Notes: generated from the sequence alone by a model not told the origin. A stretch of 64,000 bases of DNA from Kastovskya adunca ATA6-11-RM4 (GCA_019359445.1 JAHHHJ010000020.1:1-64000); one strand, 5' to 3'. Shown: positions 17,497 to 27,500, counted from the first letter of the stretch. Translations and numbers: made by a program.

Positions 17497-18120
17497 ATGA
17501 CTTCTATCTGTCAAAAATTCCTCCAAAACCATCCCAAAATTTGGCATCAAGCAACAGTACATCCTTTTCTTCAGCAGTGTCAACTAGGAACAATTAAGCC
17601 GGAGCAATTTAATACCTGGTTAGTGCAAGATTACCAGTTTGTTATTGAATTCACACGGATGGCAGGACGATTTTTAGCCGTTGCTCCTCCCCAGCATTTC
17701 AATGTAATTTTGGGCGGCATTAGTGCGCTAAAAGACGAACTGAATTGGTTTGAAGAAAAAGCCGCAGAACGACAGCTTAATCTGGACACAAAAAAGCAAC
17801 CAGCTTGTGCAGACTACTGTCAGTTTATGCATAGTTTAGGGGAGATGCCCTATCCTGTACAAGCCACTGCATTTTGGGCAATTGAGCTGGCTTACAATCA
17901 AGGCTGGCAACTCCCCGGTAAGATGAACGAACCTTATGCTGAATTTGCTGATAGATGGGGAAATCCTGGCTTTACGGAATATGTAAAACTTCTAGAATCA
18001 CAAGCGGAGCAGGTACTACAAACAGCACCCGAAGCTATCCAGCAGCAGGCAGAATCTGTATTTGTACAAGTTGCCAACTTAGAAAAAGACTTTTGGCAGA
18101 TGGCTTTTAATGCGGCTTAA
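17497..18120 (+). CDS. TenA-family protein, TenA_E class
   Basis: A 207-residue all-helical protein of the TENA/THI-4 family. The segment TAFWAIELAYNQGW (about 126-139) carries Glu where classical TenA has the catalytic Cys of thiaminase II, which places the protein in the TenA_E class. TenA_E proteins act in salvage of the thiamin pyrimidine (amino- or formylamino-HMP). The second TenA in this window, at 62.3-63.0 kb, has the Cys. No TPP riboswitch is visible upstream. The gene is flanked by a 239-bp gap on the left and a convergent repeat-protein gene on the right. Confidence 0.85.
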   Translation: MTSICQKFLQNHPKIWHQATVHPFLQQCQLGTIKPEQFNTWLVQDYQFVIEFTRMAGRFLAVAPPQHFNVILGGISALKDELNWFEEKAAERQLNLDTKKQPACADYCQFMHSLGEMPYPVQATAFWAIELAYNQGWQLPGKMNEPYAEFADRWGNPGFTEYVKLLESQAEQVLQTAPEAIQQQAESVFVQVANLEKDFWQMAFNAA

Positions 18121-18137
18121 AAGTAACCAATCCCCAA

Positions 18138-18713
18138 CTAGTCAACATAGTCGTCAGTGATATCCAAATTGTCAGGATTGTTGGAAGCGATGGGGCGATC
18201 GCCTGCAATCGAGATTTTTTCATGCTCTAAGATTTCACTCTTAGTGATCGGACGATGTCCATCCACATCAAGAGTTTCTTCTACCTCAAATTTATCAGCA
18301 ACAATGGGACGCTTCCCAGCAATGTCGAACGTATCTTCAACCTCTATGTCACTAGGATCAATAGGACGATGTCCATCTATATCGAGAGTATGTTCAGTAG
18401 AAATATTGCTCTTGGTGATTGGACGATGCCCATCCACATCAAGAGTTTCTTTTACTTCAAATTTATCAGCAGCAATGGGACGCTTCCCATCAATGTCGAA
18501 CGTCTCTTTAACCTCTATGTCACTAGAATCAATAGGACGATGTCCATCTACATCGAGAGTATGTTCAGTAGAAATATTGCCTTTGGTGATTGGACGATGC
18601 CCATCCACATCAAGAGTTTCTTCTACTTCAAATTTATCAGCAACAACGGGACGTTTTCCATCAATATCCAGTGTTTCTACAACCTCTTTCTTTTTTTTAT
18701 TTTTCTTATCCAT
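18138..18713 (-). CDS. Acidic 19-residue tandem repeat protein of unknown function
   Basis: A 191-residue protein with no family I can name. A Lys-rich start (MDKKNKKKKE) is followed by nine consecutive 19-residue units built around [ED]T[LF]D[VI]DG[HK]RPI, the last one degenerate. The tails of the units come in three types, with DKFEV, ISTE and DIEV endings, in the order A-B-C-A-B-C-A-B-(C). The real period is therefore 57 residues (171 bp). There is no signal peptide, membrane segment or Cys. The C terminus is very acidic (DITDDYVD). The start ATG lies 7 bp after an AAGGAG-like site in the minus strand. I believe relatives with xGxRPI repeats exist in other cyanobacteria, but cannot verify it. 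Confidence 0.8.
   Translation of the reverse strand: MDKKNKKKKEVVETLDIDGKRPVVADKFEVEETLDVDGHRPITKGNISTEHTLDVDGHRPIDSSDIEVKETFDIDGKRPIAADKFEVKETLDVDGHRPITKSNISTEHTLDIDGHRPIDPSDIEVEDTFDIAGKRPIVADKFEVEETLDVDGHRPITKSEILEHEKISIAGDRPIASNNPDNLDITDDYVD
18188..18682. repeat. 171-bp super-repeat made of 57-bp units
   Basis: On the plus strand GGACGATGTCCATC/GGACGATGCCCATC-type blocks recur every 57 bp and the pattern of three block types recurs every 171 bp. Near-identity between the two full super-repeats shows recent duplication or gene conversion. The array lies entirely within the coding sequence on the minus strand. Confidence 0.85.
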
Positions 18714-18895
18714 GTTTTTTATAGCTCCTTCTTTTACGGCAATATGCCTGCTTTAACAGTAGGGTGAGGAAGATCTCCTCCTGCCCATAAACACAGGCAG
18801 TTCAGGGAGAATCTTTATAGTAGTTGGGGTATGTAGTGTTTTTAAACTACCCAATGGTGTATAAACGGTGAACCTTTCTAAAAAGCAGGTAAAAA

Positions 18896-19486
18896 ATGAT
18901 CAGGGTGACACTGAATTTACATCCAGCTTTAGAGCTAACCGATCAGCTATTTTATGAATTGTGTCAAGAAAATCGCCAGTTGAGACTAGAGCGTACTGCT
19001 AAGGGAGAATTAATCATCATGCCGACAACAGATGGGGAAACAGGGCATCGTCATATTGAAATCGCCTTTCAGCTACAAGCGTGGAGCCGACAAACGCAGT
19101 TGGGAATTGCCTTTGACTCTTCTACGGCGTTCAAGTTGCCTAATGGTGCGGAGCGATCGCCAAGTGTGGCTTGGATACGACGCGATCGCTGGGAAGCCTT
19201 AACAACTGAGCAAAAACGCCGATTTCCTCCTCTGTGTCCTGATTTCGTGGTGGAATTATGCTCCAACGCTGATGCTCTTTCCACTCTCAAAGAGAAGATG
19301 CAAGAGTACATCAAAAACGGGACTCACTTGGGTTGGCTGATCGATCCGCAGACGCAACAAGTAGAAGTCTACCGTTCGGGACGAGAATCTGTAACGCTAC
19401 AAAACCCGGAAACGCTACTAGGAGAATACGTGTTACCAAATTTCGTACTGGATCTCAAACCAATTTGGCTGGACGTTGCATCCTAA
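18896..19486 (+). CDS. Uma2-family (DUF820) PD-(D/E)XK nuclease-like protein
   Basis: A 196-residue protein of the Uma2 family, which is greatly expanded in cyanobacteria. Visible motifs are IIMPTTDGETGHRH, LPNGAERSPSVAWIRRDRW, CPDFVVELCS and the Lys/Glu-rich helix LKEKMQEYIKNG, then GWLIDPQTQQVEVYR. The family's presumed metal-binding Asp in RSPDxxW is Ser here, whereas the Glu of FVVEL and the following Lys are present. The copy may be catalytically impaired. The real biological role of the family is not settled. Confidence 0.88.
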   Translation: MIRVTLNLHPALELTDQLFYELCQENRQLRLERTAKGELIIMPTTDGETGHRHIEIAFQLQAWSRQTQLGIAFDSSTAFKLPNGAERSPSVAWIRRDRWEALTTEQKRRFPPLCPDFVVELCSNADALSTLKEKMQEYIKNGTHLGWLIDPQTQQVEVYRSGRESVTLQNPETLLGEYVLPNFVLDLKPIWLDVAS

Positions 19487-19901
19487 AGTTAATCTTGGCA
19501 AGTTCTTCTCAAATCCTCAGGGAATTTTCAGATAGTGACCTTAAGATCTGTGCAGTAAAGCTCAGAAATTGCTGCAAATCGATACTTTTAAAAGCAATTT
19601 AAAGATATTCATTAGTATCGCTGGACTGGAACCTAAAGAAGCTAATAAATAGGTGAAATATTTGTTTTTTTCCCCGCATTCCTAGAAAAGCAAGAAATTG
19701 TCTACCTGCTTAAATGCTGCCTAAAACAGCGATCGCCAAAACTTTAATACAACTAAGGCAAAATGGCACTGACTTAAAAAAGCATCATCACAACCGATCA
19801 ATCCTTGTGCAGGGGGATTGGGGAAAAGCCCCCCAAGCTGGGTTTTTCTCAAGAACAACTATTTTCCGCTCAAGTCAGTGACATTCAACTAAAGCATAGT
19901 C
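19487..19901. other. Gene-free stretch with a terminator-like GC hairpin
   Basis: 415 bp without a supportable gene. Near 19811-19835 a GGGGG run pairs with CCCCC across GAAAAG, and CCCAAGCTGGG followed by TTTTT overlaps it. Either could end transcription of the Uma2 gene. The first 200 bp are AT-rich and unremarkable. Confidence 0.4.
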
Positions 19902-20723
19902 ATGAAAGACAAAATTGCCAGCCGTCGATGCCGTTCAACCCCGCAATCACTACTCGACTGGATAGCCAAGTGCCTGCAAATGCTAAAAGTGGCGATAACT
20001 GCAAAAGCTCTGCGACAGGTTTTTCTATTTCTTTTTCCCTTTGCCTTCGTACTTTTAATTTATAAAATAGCTCCCGCCTTCGCACAAGATGCAACCACAA
20101 CCACAGGATTTAATCCACAACAGCTATTACGAGACGCTTTGCAGCGGATTGATCAACTAGGAGCAGTCGGTGCGATCGCCTTTATTGCCCTCTACATCAT
20201 TGCCACAGTTGCCTTCTTACCGGGTTCCATTCTCACCCTCGGTGCAGGTGTCGTCTTTGGCATCATTGAAGGTTCAATCTATGTCTTCATTGGGGCAATG
20301 ATCGGACTGACTGCCGCTTTCTTAGTCGGGCGTTACTTAGCACGAGGTTGGGTAGCCAAGAAGATTGCTGGAAACGCCAAGTTTGAAGCAGTGGATCAAG
20401 CGATCGCCCAAGAAGGACTAAAAATAGTCTTCCTCCTGCGACTTTCCCCCGTCTTCCCCTTCAACCTCCTCAACTACGCCCTAGGACTCACCCAAGTTTC
20501 CCTCCGAGACTACATTATTGCCTCGGTAGGCATTCTTCCCGGCACCATTATGTACGTCTACATCGGTTCCCTAGCTAGCAGTATCGCCATGGTTGGTGCC
20601 GCAGATCAGCCAACTAACCCCACTATCCAATGGGCAATTCGGATTATCGGCTTCATCGCCACCGTTGCTGTCACCCTCTACGTCACCCGCATTGCTAAAA
20701 GAGCCTTGGCAGCAAAAGTGTGA
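19902..20723 (+). CDS. TVP38/TMEM64 (VTT/DedA-like) membrane protein
   Basis: A 273-residue integral membrane protein. The first helix (about 38-58) ends in APAFAQD, which looks like a signal-peptide cleavage site. The VTT core follows: VGAIAFIALYIIATVAFLPGS, a glycine-rich re-entrant segment with GAGVVFG, GLTAAFLVGRYLARG and the RLSPVFPFNLLNYALGL signature, then two more helices. Homologues act in lipid scrambling or undecaprenyl-phosphate/cation handling. A flavin disulfide reductase starts 68 bp downstream; these two families are often neighbours or fused, so they are probably one operon. Met27 at 19980 is an alternative start. Confidence 0.88.
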   Translation: MKDKIASRRCRSTPQSLLDWIAKCLQMLKVAITAKALRQVFLFLFPFAFVLLIYKIAPAFAQDATTTTGFNPQQLLRDALQRIDQLGAVGAIAFIALYIIATVAFLPGSILTLGAGVVFGIIEGSIYVFIGAMIGLTAAFLVGRYLARGWVAKKIAGNAKFEAVDQAIAQEGLKIVFLLRLSPVFPFNLLNYALGLTQVSLRDYIIASVGILPGTIMYVYIGSLASSIAMVGAADQPTNPTIQWAIRIIGFIATVAVTLYVTRIAKRALAAKV

Positions 20724-20791
20724 TGATTTTGTCCGTAGTTTGTCGGGTGGGAATTGTATTCCTTACAACTATTAGCCATTAGCCAATCACC

Positions 20792-22327
20792 ATGTCTACT
20801 CAAAACGTCACCGTTCCCCCGATGGATGAACATAACCAAATCTTGGTTTCCTACGTTCATCCCCATGATTGGATTAACCCTACCCCAGTTGCCTTGTATG
20901 ACTTAGTCGTCATTGGTGCAGGGACAGCAGGGTTGGTGGTTGCGGCGGGGGCGGCAGGTTTAGATATCGGTTTGAAAGTTGCCCTGGTTGAAAAACACCT
21001 TATGGGTGGTGATTGCTTAAATTTCGGTTGCGTACCGTCCAAGTGCGTGATCCGTTCATCCCGTATTGTTGCTCAGATGCGTGAGGCGGGGGCGTATGGC
21101 ATTCATCCCCCAGACAAAATTGAGATTGATTTTCCTGCTGTAATGGCACGGATGCGGAAGTTACGGGCAGGAATTTCTGATCACGATTCTGTCGAGCGGT
21201 TTCAGAAACTGGGTATTGATGTGTTTTTAGGAGGTGGGCGCTTCCAGAACGGAAACACGATTGAAGTAGCGGGTAAGAGGCTGCGATTTAAGAAAGCCGT
21301 AATTGCCACAGGTGCGAGGGCGGCGCGATTGCCAATTGAGGGAATTGAGGAAGCTGGCTACCTTACCAATGAAACGGTCTTTTCTCTCACCGAACGCCCG
21401 CAACGACTGGCAATAATTGGTGGAGGGCCGATTGGTTCAGAATTAGCGCAAGCCTTCCACCGTTTAGGTTGTGAAGTGGTGCTGTTTCATCGCGGTAGTC
21501 ACCTTCTCAATAAAGAGGACACTGACGCCGCAGAAATTGTCCAGCAAAGCTTTATCCGCGAAGGAATTCGCCTGATACTCAATAGCAAGATTCAGCGTGT
21601 AGAGAAGTCTAGTGGAGGGAAGACAATCTTCTTCAGCAGTAATGGCAAAGAAGAAGCAATTACCGTTGATGAAATTCTCGTTGGTGCGGGACGCGCCCCT
21701 AATGTGGAAGGATTGAATTTAGCAGCGGTGGGGGTGGAGTATGGCAAAGAAGGGGTAAAGGTAAACGATTACCTCCAGACAACGAATCCTAAAATTTACG
21801 CGGCGGGGGATATCTGTCTGAGTCAGAAGTTTACTCACATGGCGGATGCAGCGGCGCGGATTGTGATCAAAAATACTTTATTTTCCCCCTTTGGTCTAGC
21901 CCGCTCGAAGTTTAGCGATTTAGTAACTCCTTGGGTGACTTATACTGACCCGGAGATTGCTCATGTGGGGATGTACGAACATGAGGCGCAGGCGAAAGGA
22001 CTTGATATCAGTACGATCAAAATTCCTTTTAGTACTGTAGACCGAGCGATCGTTGATGGGGAAGAGGGGGGCTTTGTTAAAATCCACCACAAACGAGGCT
22101 CAGATGAAATTCTTGGTGCAACCATTGTTGCTCCTCACGCGGGGGAAATGATTAGCGAAGTAACAACCGCGATCGTCAATAAGATTGGTTTGAGCAAGCT
22201 TTCAGGAGTAATTCATCCCTACCCTACCCAAGCAGAAGGCATTAAAAAAGCCGCCGACGCTTATCGCCGCACTCTATTGACCTCTAGGACAAAGACATTT
22301 TTAGGTTTGCTGAGAAAGTTATCTTAG
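20792..22327 (+). CDS. Class I pyridine nucleotide-disulfide oxidoreductase (mercuric-reductase-like)
   Basis: A 511-residue flavoprotein. The FAD-binding GAGTAGL is near 43-49, the redox pair is in GGDCLNFGCVPSK (about 74-86), the NAD(P)-binding GGGPIGSELA is near 211, and the second FAD contact AAGDIC is near 347. A C-terminal dimerisation domain has HPYPTQAEG, whose His-Pro pair supplies the catalytic base. The usual C-terminal Cys pair of true MerA is absent, so mercury reduction is doubtful. The gene sits directly behind a VTT-family membrane protein, a pairing seen widely. Function may concern a membrane redox task. Confidence 0.88.
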   Translation: MSTQNVTVPPMDEHNQILVSYVHPHDWINPTPVALYDLVVIGAGTAGLVVAAGAAGLDIGLKVALVEKHLMGGDCLNFGCVPSKCVIRSSRIVAQMREAGAYGIHPPDKIEIDFPAVMARMRKLRAGISDHDSVERFQKLGIDVFLGGGRFQNGNTIEVAGKRLRFKKAVIATGARAARLPIEGIEEAGYLTNETVFSLTERPQRLAIIGGGPIGSELAQAFHRLGCEVVLFHRGSHLLNKEDTDAAEIVQQSFIREGIRLILNSKIQRVEKSSGGKTIFFSSNGKEEAITVDEILVGAGRAPNVEGLNLAAVGVEYGKEGVKVNDYLQTTNPKIYAAGDICLSQKFTHMADAAARIVIKNTLFSPFGLARSKFSDLVTPWVTYTDPEIAHVGMYEHEAQAKGLDISTIKIPFSTVDRAIVDGEEGGFVKIHHKRGSDEILGATIVAPHAGEMISEVTTAIVNKIGLSKLSGVIHPYPTQAEGIKKAADAYRRTLLTSRTKTFLGLLRKLS

Positions 22328-22549
22328 TCTTCCGGGTTGTTGGACTGACGAATCAGTGTTTTTTTAAGAAAAAGGCGATCACGTCTCTTTTCTGACAACT
22401 CTCTTGTTCCTCGGTGTTGCCATAATTAATGTCCATGAAGTCATGGGGAGATGAAGACATAATGAAGCGCTGAATCTTCTGTTGATTTTCCGGTAATCGT
22501 TGGGAACGATAAGATCGAACAAATAAGTCCCACTATCCGAGAACTAGCC

Positions 22550-22774
22550 ATGCGCTCTAATGCTTTGACCCCTATATTAGTCATCCTGGTGTTAGTTTTT
22601 ATCGGTTTTGGCGATCGCTTCCTTCCCGAACCGGTAGGTACAGCCAGTACTCAAACCCGAACCTCCATCAATCAATTCATTGCCGGAATGTTTCCCGATT
22701 GGAGACCTAACAAACTCAAACCCAATGAGCGCACTGAACGTGCTATTCAGCAACAAGAAGAAGGCTCCCAGTGA
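22550..22774 (+). CDS. Small single-pass membrane protein
   Basis: A 74-residue protein with one hydrophobic segment (about 8-21) followed by an aromatic/Pro-rich and then a charged tail ending in QQEEGSQ. No family name can be given. The gene stands alone between the oxidoreductase (same strand) and ilvC (opposite strand). The reading frame contains a HIP1 site. The coding character is reasonable but not proven. Confidence 0.55.
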   Translation: MRSNALTPILVILVLVFIGFGDRFLPEPVGTASTQTRTSINQFIAGMFPDWRPNKLKPNERTERAIQQQEEGSQ

Positions 22775-22914
22775 GGCAACGAAGCGCAGTTCTCGCCTCC
22801 TACGCCCCACTGTTAACCACTCAAATCTTCCCCGGTTGATGACTGCTGTGATTAGTCCAACGACTAAAAGCGATCGCGTCTCCCCACTCAGCAAACAATC
22901 AAACCGGACAAAAA

Positions 22915-24253
<1,339 letters not shown>

Positions 24254-25582
24254 ATGCCTCCCAATCCAACAATCATGCGTTCCGTTGAGCAGCTTGGCTA
24301 CCGCGTCACGGTTGGGGATGTTGCCGCTCAGGCGGGATTGAATGTTAACCAAGCTCAACAAGGTTTACTAGCACTAGCATCTGAAGCTGGGGGACATTTG
24401 CAGGTCTCCGAGGCAGGTGAGATTGCTTACGAGTTTCCCAAACACTTTCGCACTGTTCTCCGTAACAAGTACCTACGGTTAAAGTTGCAGGAATGGTGGG
24501 ACAAAATTTGGCGTGTTTTGTTCTATCTGATTCGGATTTCTTTTGGGATTGTCCTGGTCGCTTCAATTCTCCTGATTTTTGTAACGATCGCCGTTATCAT
24601 CATCGGCATTAGTGCCAGTGGTGGCGATAACAACAACTCTAGCGGTCGCAGTGGTCGTTCTGACGGTGGCGGATTTTTCTTCTTCCCGCGTTTGTTTGTT
24701 TTCCCCGATCTCTTCTGGGTTTTCGATCCTAGCTACGATCGGCGTCATCGACGCCAACGAGCCAACGCTCCCGCCGCTAAAGAAAACGGGCTGAACTTTT
24801 TTGAGGCTATTTTTTCTTTCTTATTTGGTGATGGCAATCCTAACGCCGACTTAGAAGAACGTCGCTGGCAAGAAATTGGCACCGCAATTCGCAACTCTAA
24901 GGGTGCTGTCGCCGCCGAGCAAGTGGCACCTTACCTCGATGACTTAGGAGCCGCGTACAAGCGCGAGGACGAAGACTATATGTTACCCGTCCTAACGCGC
25001 TTCAACGGGCGTCCAGAAGTCAGCCCTGATGGGGAGATTGTCTATCACTTCCCAGAACTGCAAACAACAGCGCGATCGCGATCGCCGCAACCCGTACCCG
25101 CCTATCTCCGAGAATATCCCTGGCGCTTTAGCCAAGCAAGTAGCGGACAAATCATGCTGGCTATTGGACTAGGGGCGCTGAACTTTGTCGGAGCGCTGGC
25201 TCTCGGTTCCCTATTGAGAGGGGGTGTAGTGGCGGCAGAGTTGGGTGGACTGGTTGCCCTCGTCCAATCGATTTACTGGGTCTTGCTAGGGTATGGCATC
25301 GCTTTCTTGGCAGTCCCGCTGATTCGCTACTTCTGGATTCAGATGCAGAATCCCCGAATCGAGGCGCGCAACCAAAAACGCCAAGCGCAAGCAGAGGTAC
25401 TGAATCAATCCGATACGGCGTTGCGGAAGAAAATTACCTACGCGCGTCAATTCGCTGCTCAGAATATCATCGACGAGGCGGATTTGACCTATACCACCGA
25501 AACCGACTTAATCGATCAGGAAGTCGAACGCTCCGCCCAAATCGATGCCGAATGGCAACGCCGTTTAAGAGAAGAGAAGTAA
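24254..25582 (+). CDS. Conserved membrane protein with repeated winged-helix-like segments
   Basis: A 442-residue protein not assignable to a named function. Residues 5-60 look like a small winged-helix or tandem-repeat segment (QLGYRVTVGDVAAQAGL, ending EIAYEFP). A comparable segment recurs near 215-275 and ends EIVYHFP. Two to three membrane helices lie near 85-122, and two more near 300-355. A Ser/Gly/Asn-rich linker (about 124-145) and a Phe-rich patch (FFFFPRLFVFPDLFWVF) separate the halves. The C terminus is charged and helical. An AAAGGA sits 7 bp before the ATG. Homologues seem common in cyanobacteria. Confidence 0.75.
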   Translation: MPPNPTIMRSVEQLGYRVTVGDVAAQAGLNVNQAQQGLLALASEAGGHLQVSEAGEIAYEFPKHFRTVLRNKYLRLKLQEWWDKIWRVLFYLIRISFGIVLVASILLIFVTIAVIIIGISASGGDNNNSSGRSGRSDGGGFFFFPRLFVFPDLFWVFDPSYDRRHRRQRANAPAAKENGLNFFEAIFSFLFGDGNPNADLEERRWQEIGTAIRNSKGAVAAEQVAPYLDDLGAAYKREDEDYMLPVLTRFNGRPEVSPDGEIVYHFPELQTTARSRSPQPVPAYLREYPWRFSQASSGQIMLAIGLGALNFVGALALGSLLRGGVVAAELGGLVALVQSIYWVLLGYGIAFLAVPLIRYFWIQMQNPRIEARNQKRQAQAEVLNQSDTALRKKITYARQFAAQNIIDEADLTYTTETDLIDQEVERSAQIDAEWQRRLREEK

Positions 25583-25616
25583 GTTTCGAGGATTTCTGTA
25601 ATCCTAGACCCGACGT

Positions 25617-25642
25617 GGTGGGTTACGCGTCGCTAACCCACC
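25617..25642. repeat. Dispersed hairpin repeat GGTGGGTTA...TAACCCACC
   Basis: A perfect 9-bp inverted repeat with an 8-bp loop, 34 bp after a stop codon. The same kind of 'GTGGGTTACGC...TAACCCACC' hairpin is familiar as a dispersed repeat in cyanobacterial genomes. It may also act as a terminator, though no T-run follows. Confidence 0.65.
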
Positions 25643-25753
25643 GGGAAGGAGAGAAGTTCTTTAATCAAGCACAAGCATCACTGAGACTGAAATGTCGTTC
25701 AGCGATGCTTAATAGAACAGTGCTTGTCTTACCCTTAGCCATTAGCCAAACAG

Positions 25754-26902
25754 TTAGTTGGTTTGGGAGATCGTGGCACCTTGGTAATAGTGAGTCAAAA
25801 TTTGCTGGTAGTCAGTGCCTTGGGCAGCTAAATTATGCGCCCCCCACTGACTCAAGCCTAATCCGTGACCGTAACCCCGTCCACTAATTAGAAAACTGCT
25901 GCCAGTTGGAGCAACGGTAAAGAGAGTGCTTCTCAGTCCGAGGGCGCTGCGTAACTCATTACCAGTAAGACGCTTAGATCCGCGATCGCCTGTGACTTTC
26001 ATCGTGACAACGCGTCCGTGAGGGGTTGTGCGCTCTGGTGTCATTGACCGCACCGTGCCAACTCCACCAATTTTGCCAGTCAACTCACCGACAGAAAAGC
26101 TTTTTGTCCACTCATACACAGGTGAACCTATATCATAATCGGCGACACCCCGCAAGTAGGGAAGCGGTTGAACCCAAACATCTTCGACATTTTCCGTATG
26201 TCCTCCAGATGAGGAGTGGAAGGCTGCTAAAATAACTTGCCCCCCGTAGGTCATCACCTGTCCAGCGGTAGCATTGACAGCCATATGGGTGCCTTGAGCT
26301 TCCGTGTCCAGACCTTTGTAAACCTGGGAGTTAACTGTGTTTACTACGTCATAGAGGGCATTGGCTGAGGTGGCTCGCTTGTTGAGGGCAAAAGAACGAG
26401 CAGCAACAGCTTGTGCTTTCAGCGCTTCTTGGGGCCAAGTGGGACTCATTTCCGCCCCCAGCACGCTATAGAGATATTGTTCTAAATCAACGTAATTGAC
26501 CGCCGTGATTCCTTGACCTTTAGGAATGATTTTGGTGCGTCCCCGATACCAGCGATCGCCAATCCACACATAACCATTATCCCTCGGCTCAATCCAAAGC
26601 TGGTTAGAGCGCCAATTCCCCACAGCGACGCTACTACCGCCTCCTTGAGCAGTAAAGGCATTCAGAGCCTCTAGTTCTCCCACTTGTTGACCCGCGCTAT
26701 TGCGAACGATGGCGTTAGTTGAGCTACCCACTTGCACGCGGCTGACACCGTCTTTAATCGCTACTCGCAAGTCCGTCGCCGCTTGTGCTGGCCCCACCAT
26801 AACAATCCACAGTAAAAAGGAGAGCCACCAATGACGCCCTCCTAACGCGCTCATCTGCTTCAAGAGCAACACAGGAGAAACGGAAAAAGATCTAGATGCC
26901 AT
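25754..26902 (-). CDS. SpoIID/LytB-domain protein, exported
   Basis: A 382-residue protein with an N-terminal hydrophobic segment (about 25-41) ending PAQAA, a likely signal-peptidase site. The SpoIID core has YLYSVLGAEMSPTWPQEALKAQ (around 145-165), AAFHSSSGGHTENVEDVW and the C-terminal GRGYGHGLGLSQWGA. SpoIID of Bacillus is a lytic transglycosylase acting on peptidoglycan stripped of stem peptides; cyanobacterial homologues probably remodel the wall or septa. The catalytic Glu of the family corresponds to the Glu in LGAEMS. The gene stands alone on the minus strand. Confidence 0.9.
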   Translation of the reverse strand: MASRSFSVSPVLLLKQMSALGGRHWWLSFLLWIVMVGPAQAATDLRVAIKDGVSRVQVGSSTNAIVRNSAGQQVGELEALNAFTAQGGGSSVAVGNWRSNQLWIEPRDNGYVWIGDRWYRGRTKIIPKGQGITAVNYVDLEQYLYSVLGAEMSPTWPQEALKAQAVAARSFALNKRATSANALYDVVNTVNSQVYKGLDTEAQGTHMAVNATAGQVMTYGGQVILAAFHSSSGGHTENVEDVWVQPLPYLRGVADYDIGSPVYEWTKSFSVGELTGKIGGVGTVRSMTPERTTPHGRVVTMKVTGDRGSKRLTGNELRSALGLRSTLFTVAPTGSSFLISGRGYGHGLGLSQWGAHNLAAQGTDYQQILTHYYQGATISQTN

Positions 26903-27197
26903 CTGTAAAAATTCCTCACTTAAAGACGACTGTTTTCGTTTTTGAGAGCAACAGTCAAGAAATTGTGCGTTTTTGCTGTCGCTAACGTACTGAGTTCAAG
27001 AAACTTGAGAGAAAATCCGCCTGGATTAACTTTTCTTTGCCACAGCCGAACGTAGCAGCCGACTCTTTCCAGGGGGTTACTCCTTTAGATGGGTTCATTG
27101 GGATAGGTTTACCACATTTATGACCCATCTGGTAGATGCCATCTGTAGTTCTTACTCTGATGCCGTAGACCGAGTTAGTGTTCCCTTGGTGTTAGTC

Positions 27198-27500
27198 CTG
27201 AGTCCTGAGTCGGTGAGTCCTGAGTAAGAAGAGAAGGGGGAGCAGGGGTGCAGGGGTGCAGGGGTGCAGGGGAGCGGGGGAGCGGGGGAGCAGGGGAGCG
27301 GGGGTGCAGGGGAGCAGGGGAGCAGGGGTGCAGGGGTGCAGGGGAGCAGGGGTGCAGGGGTGCGGGGGTGCAGGGGAGCAAGGGGATAACTACACTTCAC
27401 ACTTCATCCTTCATACTTCATACTTCACCAAGCGCCTCCAGCAACGGCTTCGCCGAACATACTTTCTCCCCTACTCAGGACTCACCGACTCAGGACTCAG
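27198..27500. repeat. 303-bp composite repeat bounded by a 29-bp inverted repeat
   Basis: Positions 27198-27226 and 27472-27500 are perfect reverse complements (29 bp) and are themselves built from GAGTCCT/AGGACTC units. Between them lie an 8-bp G-rich array (27236-27384), several ACTTCATACTTCA-type repeats (about 27390-27430) and a GGCTTCGCCGAACATAC block. The same modules reappear in the same order inside the helicase gene at 31738-32085. No coding sequence is involved; the long frames in all phases are by-products of the stop-free array. Confidence 0.85.
27236..27384. repeat. Tandem array of the 8-bp unit GGGGWGCR
   Basis: About 18 consecutive units of GGGGAGCA, GGGGTGCA or GGGGAGCG. The G-runs every 8 bp could form quadruplexes on this strand. 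The array has no stop codon in any of the six frames. It lies between the SpoIID-like gene and RNase Z, which are divergent. Confidence 0.9.

Noticed and set aside
18188-18682. CRISPR-like regular spacing of the 57-bp repeats
   Set aside because: The units are contiguous, in frame and without unique spacers, so they are coding repeats. No CRISPR array or cas gene is present in the window.
18157-18767. Two long plus-strand frames opposite the 19-residue repeat gene
   Set aside because: They are antisense shadows of the repeated DNA; the minus-strand frame has the acidic periodic motif, a Shine-Dalgarno-like site and the natural start.
20792-22327. Calling this protein MerA, mercury resistance
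   Set aside because: The vicinal C-terminal Cys pair and any mer genes are missing; the redox CxxxxC pair alone is common to the whole disulfide-reductase family.
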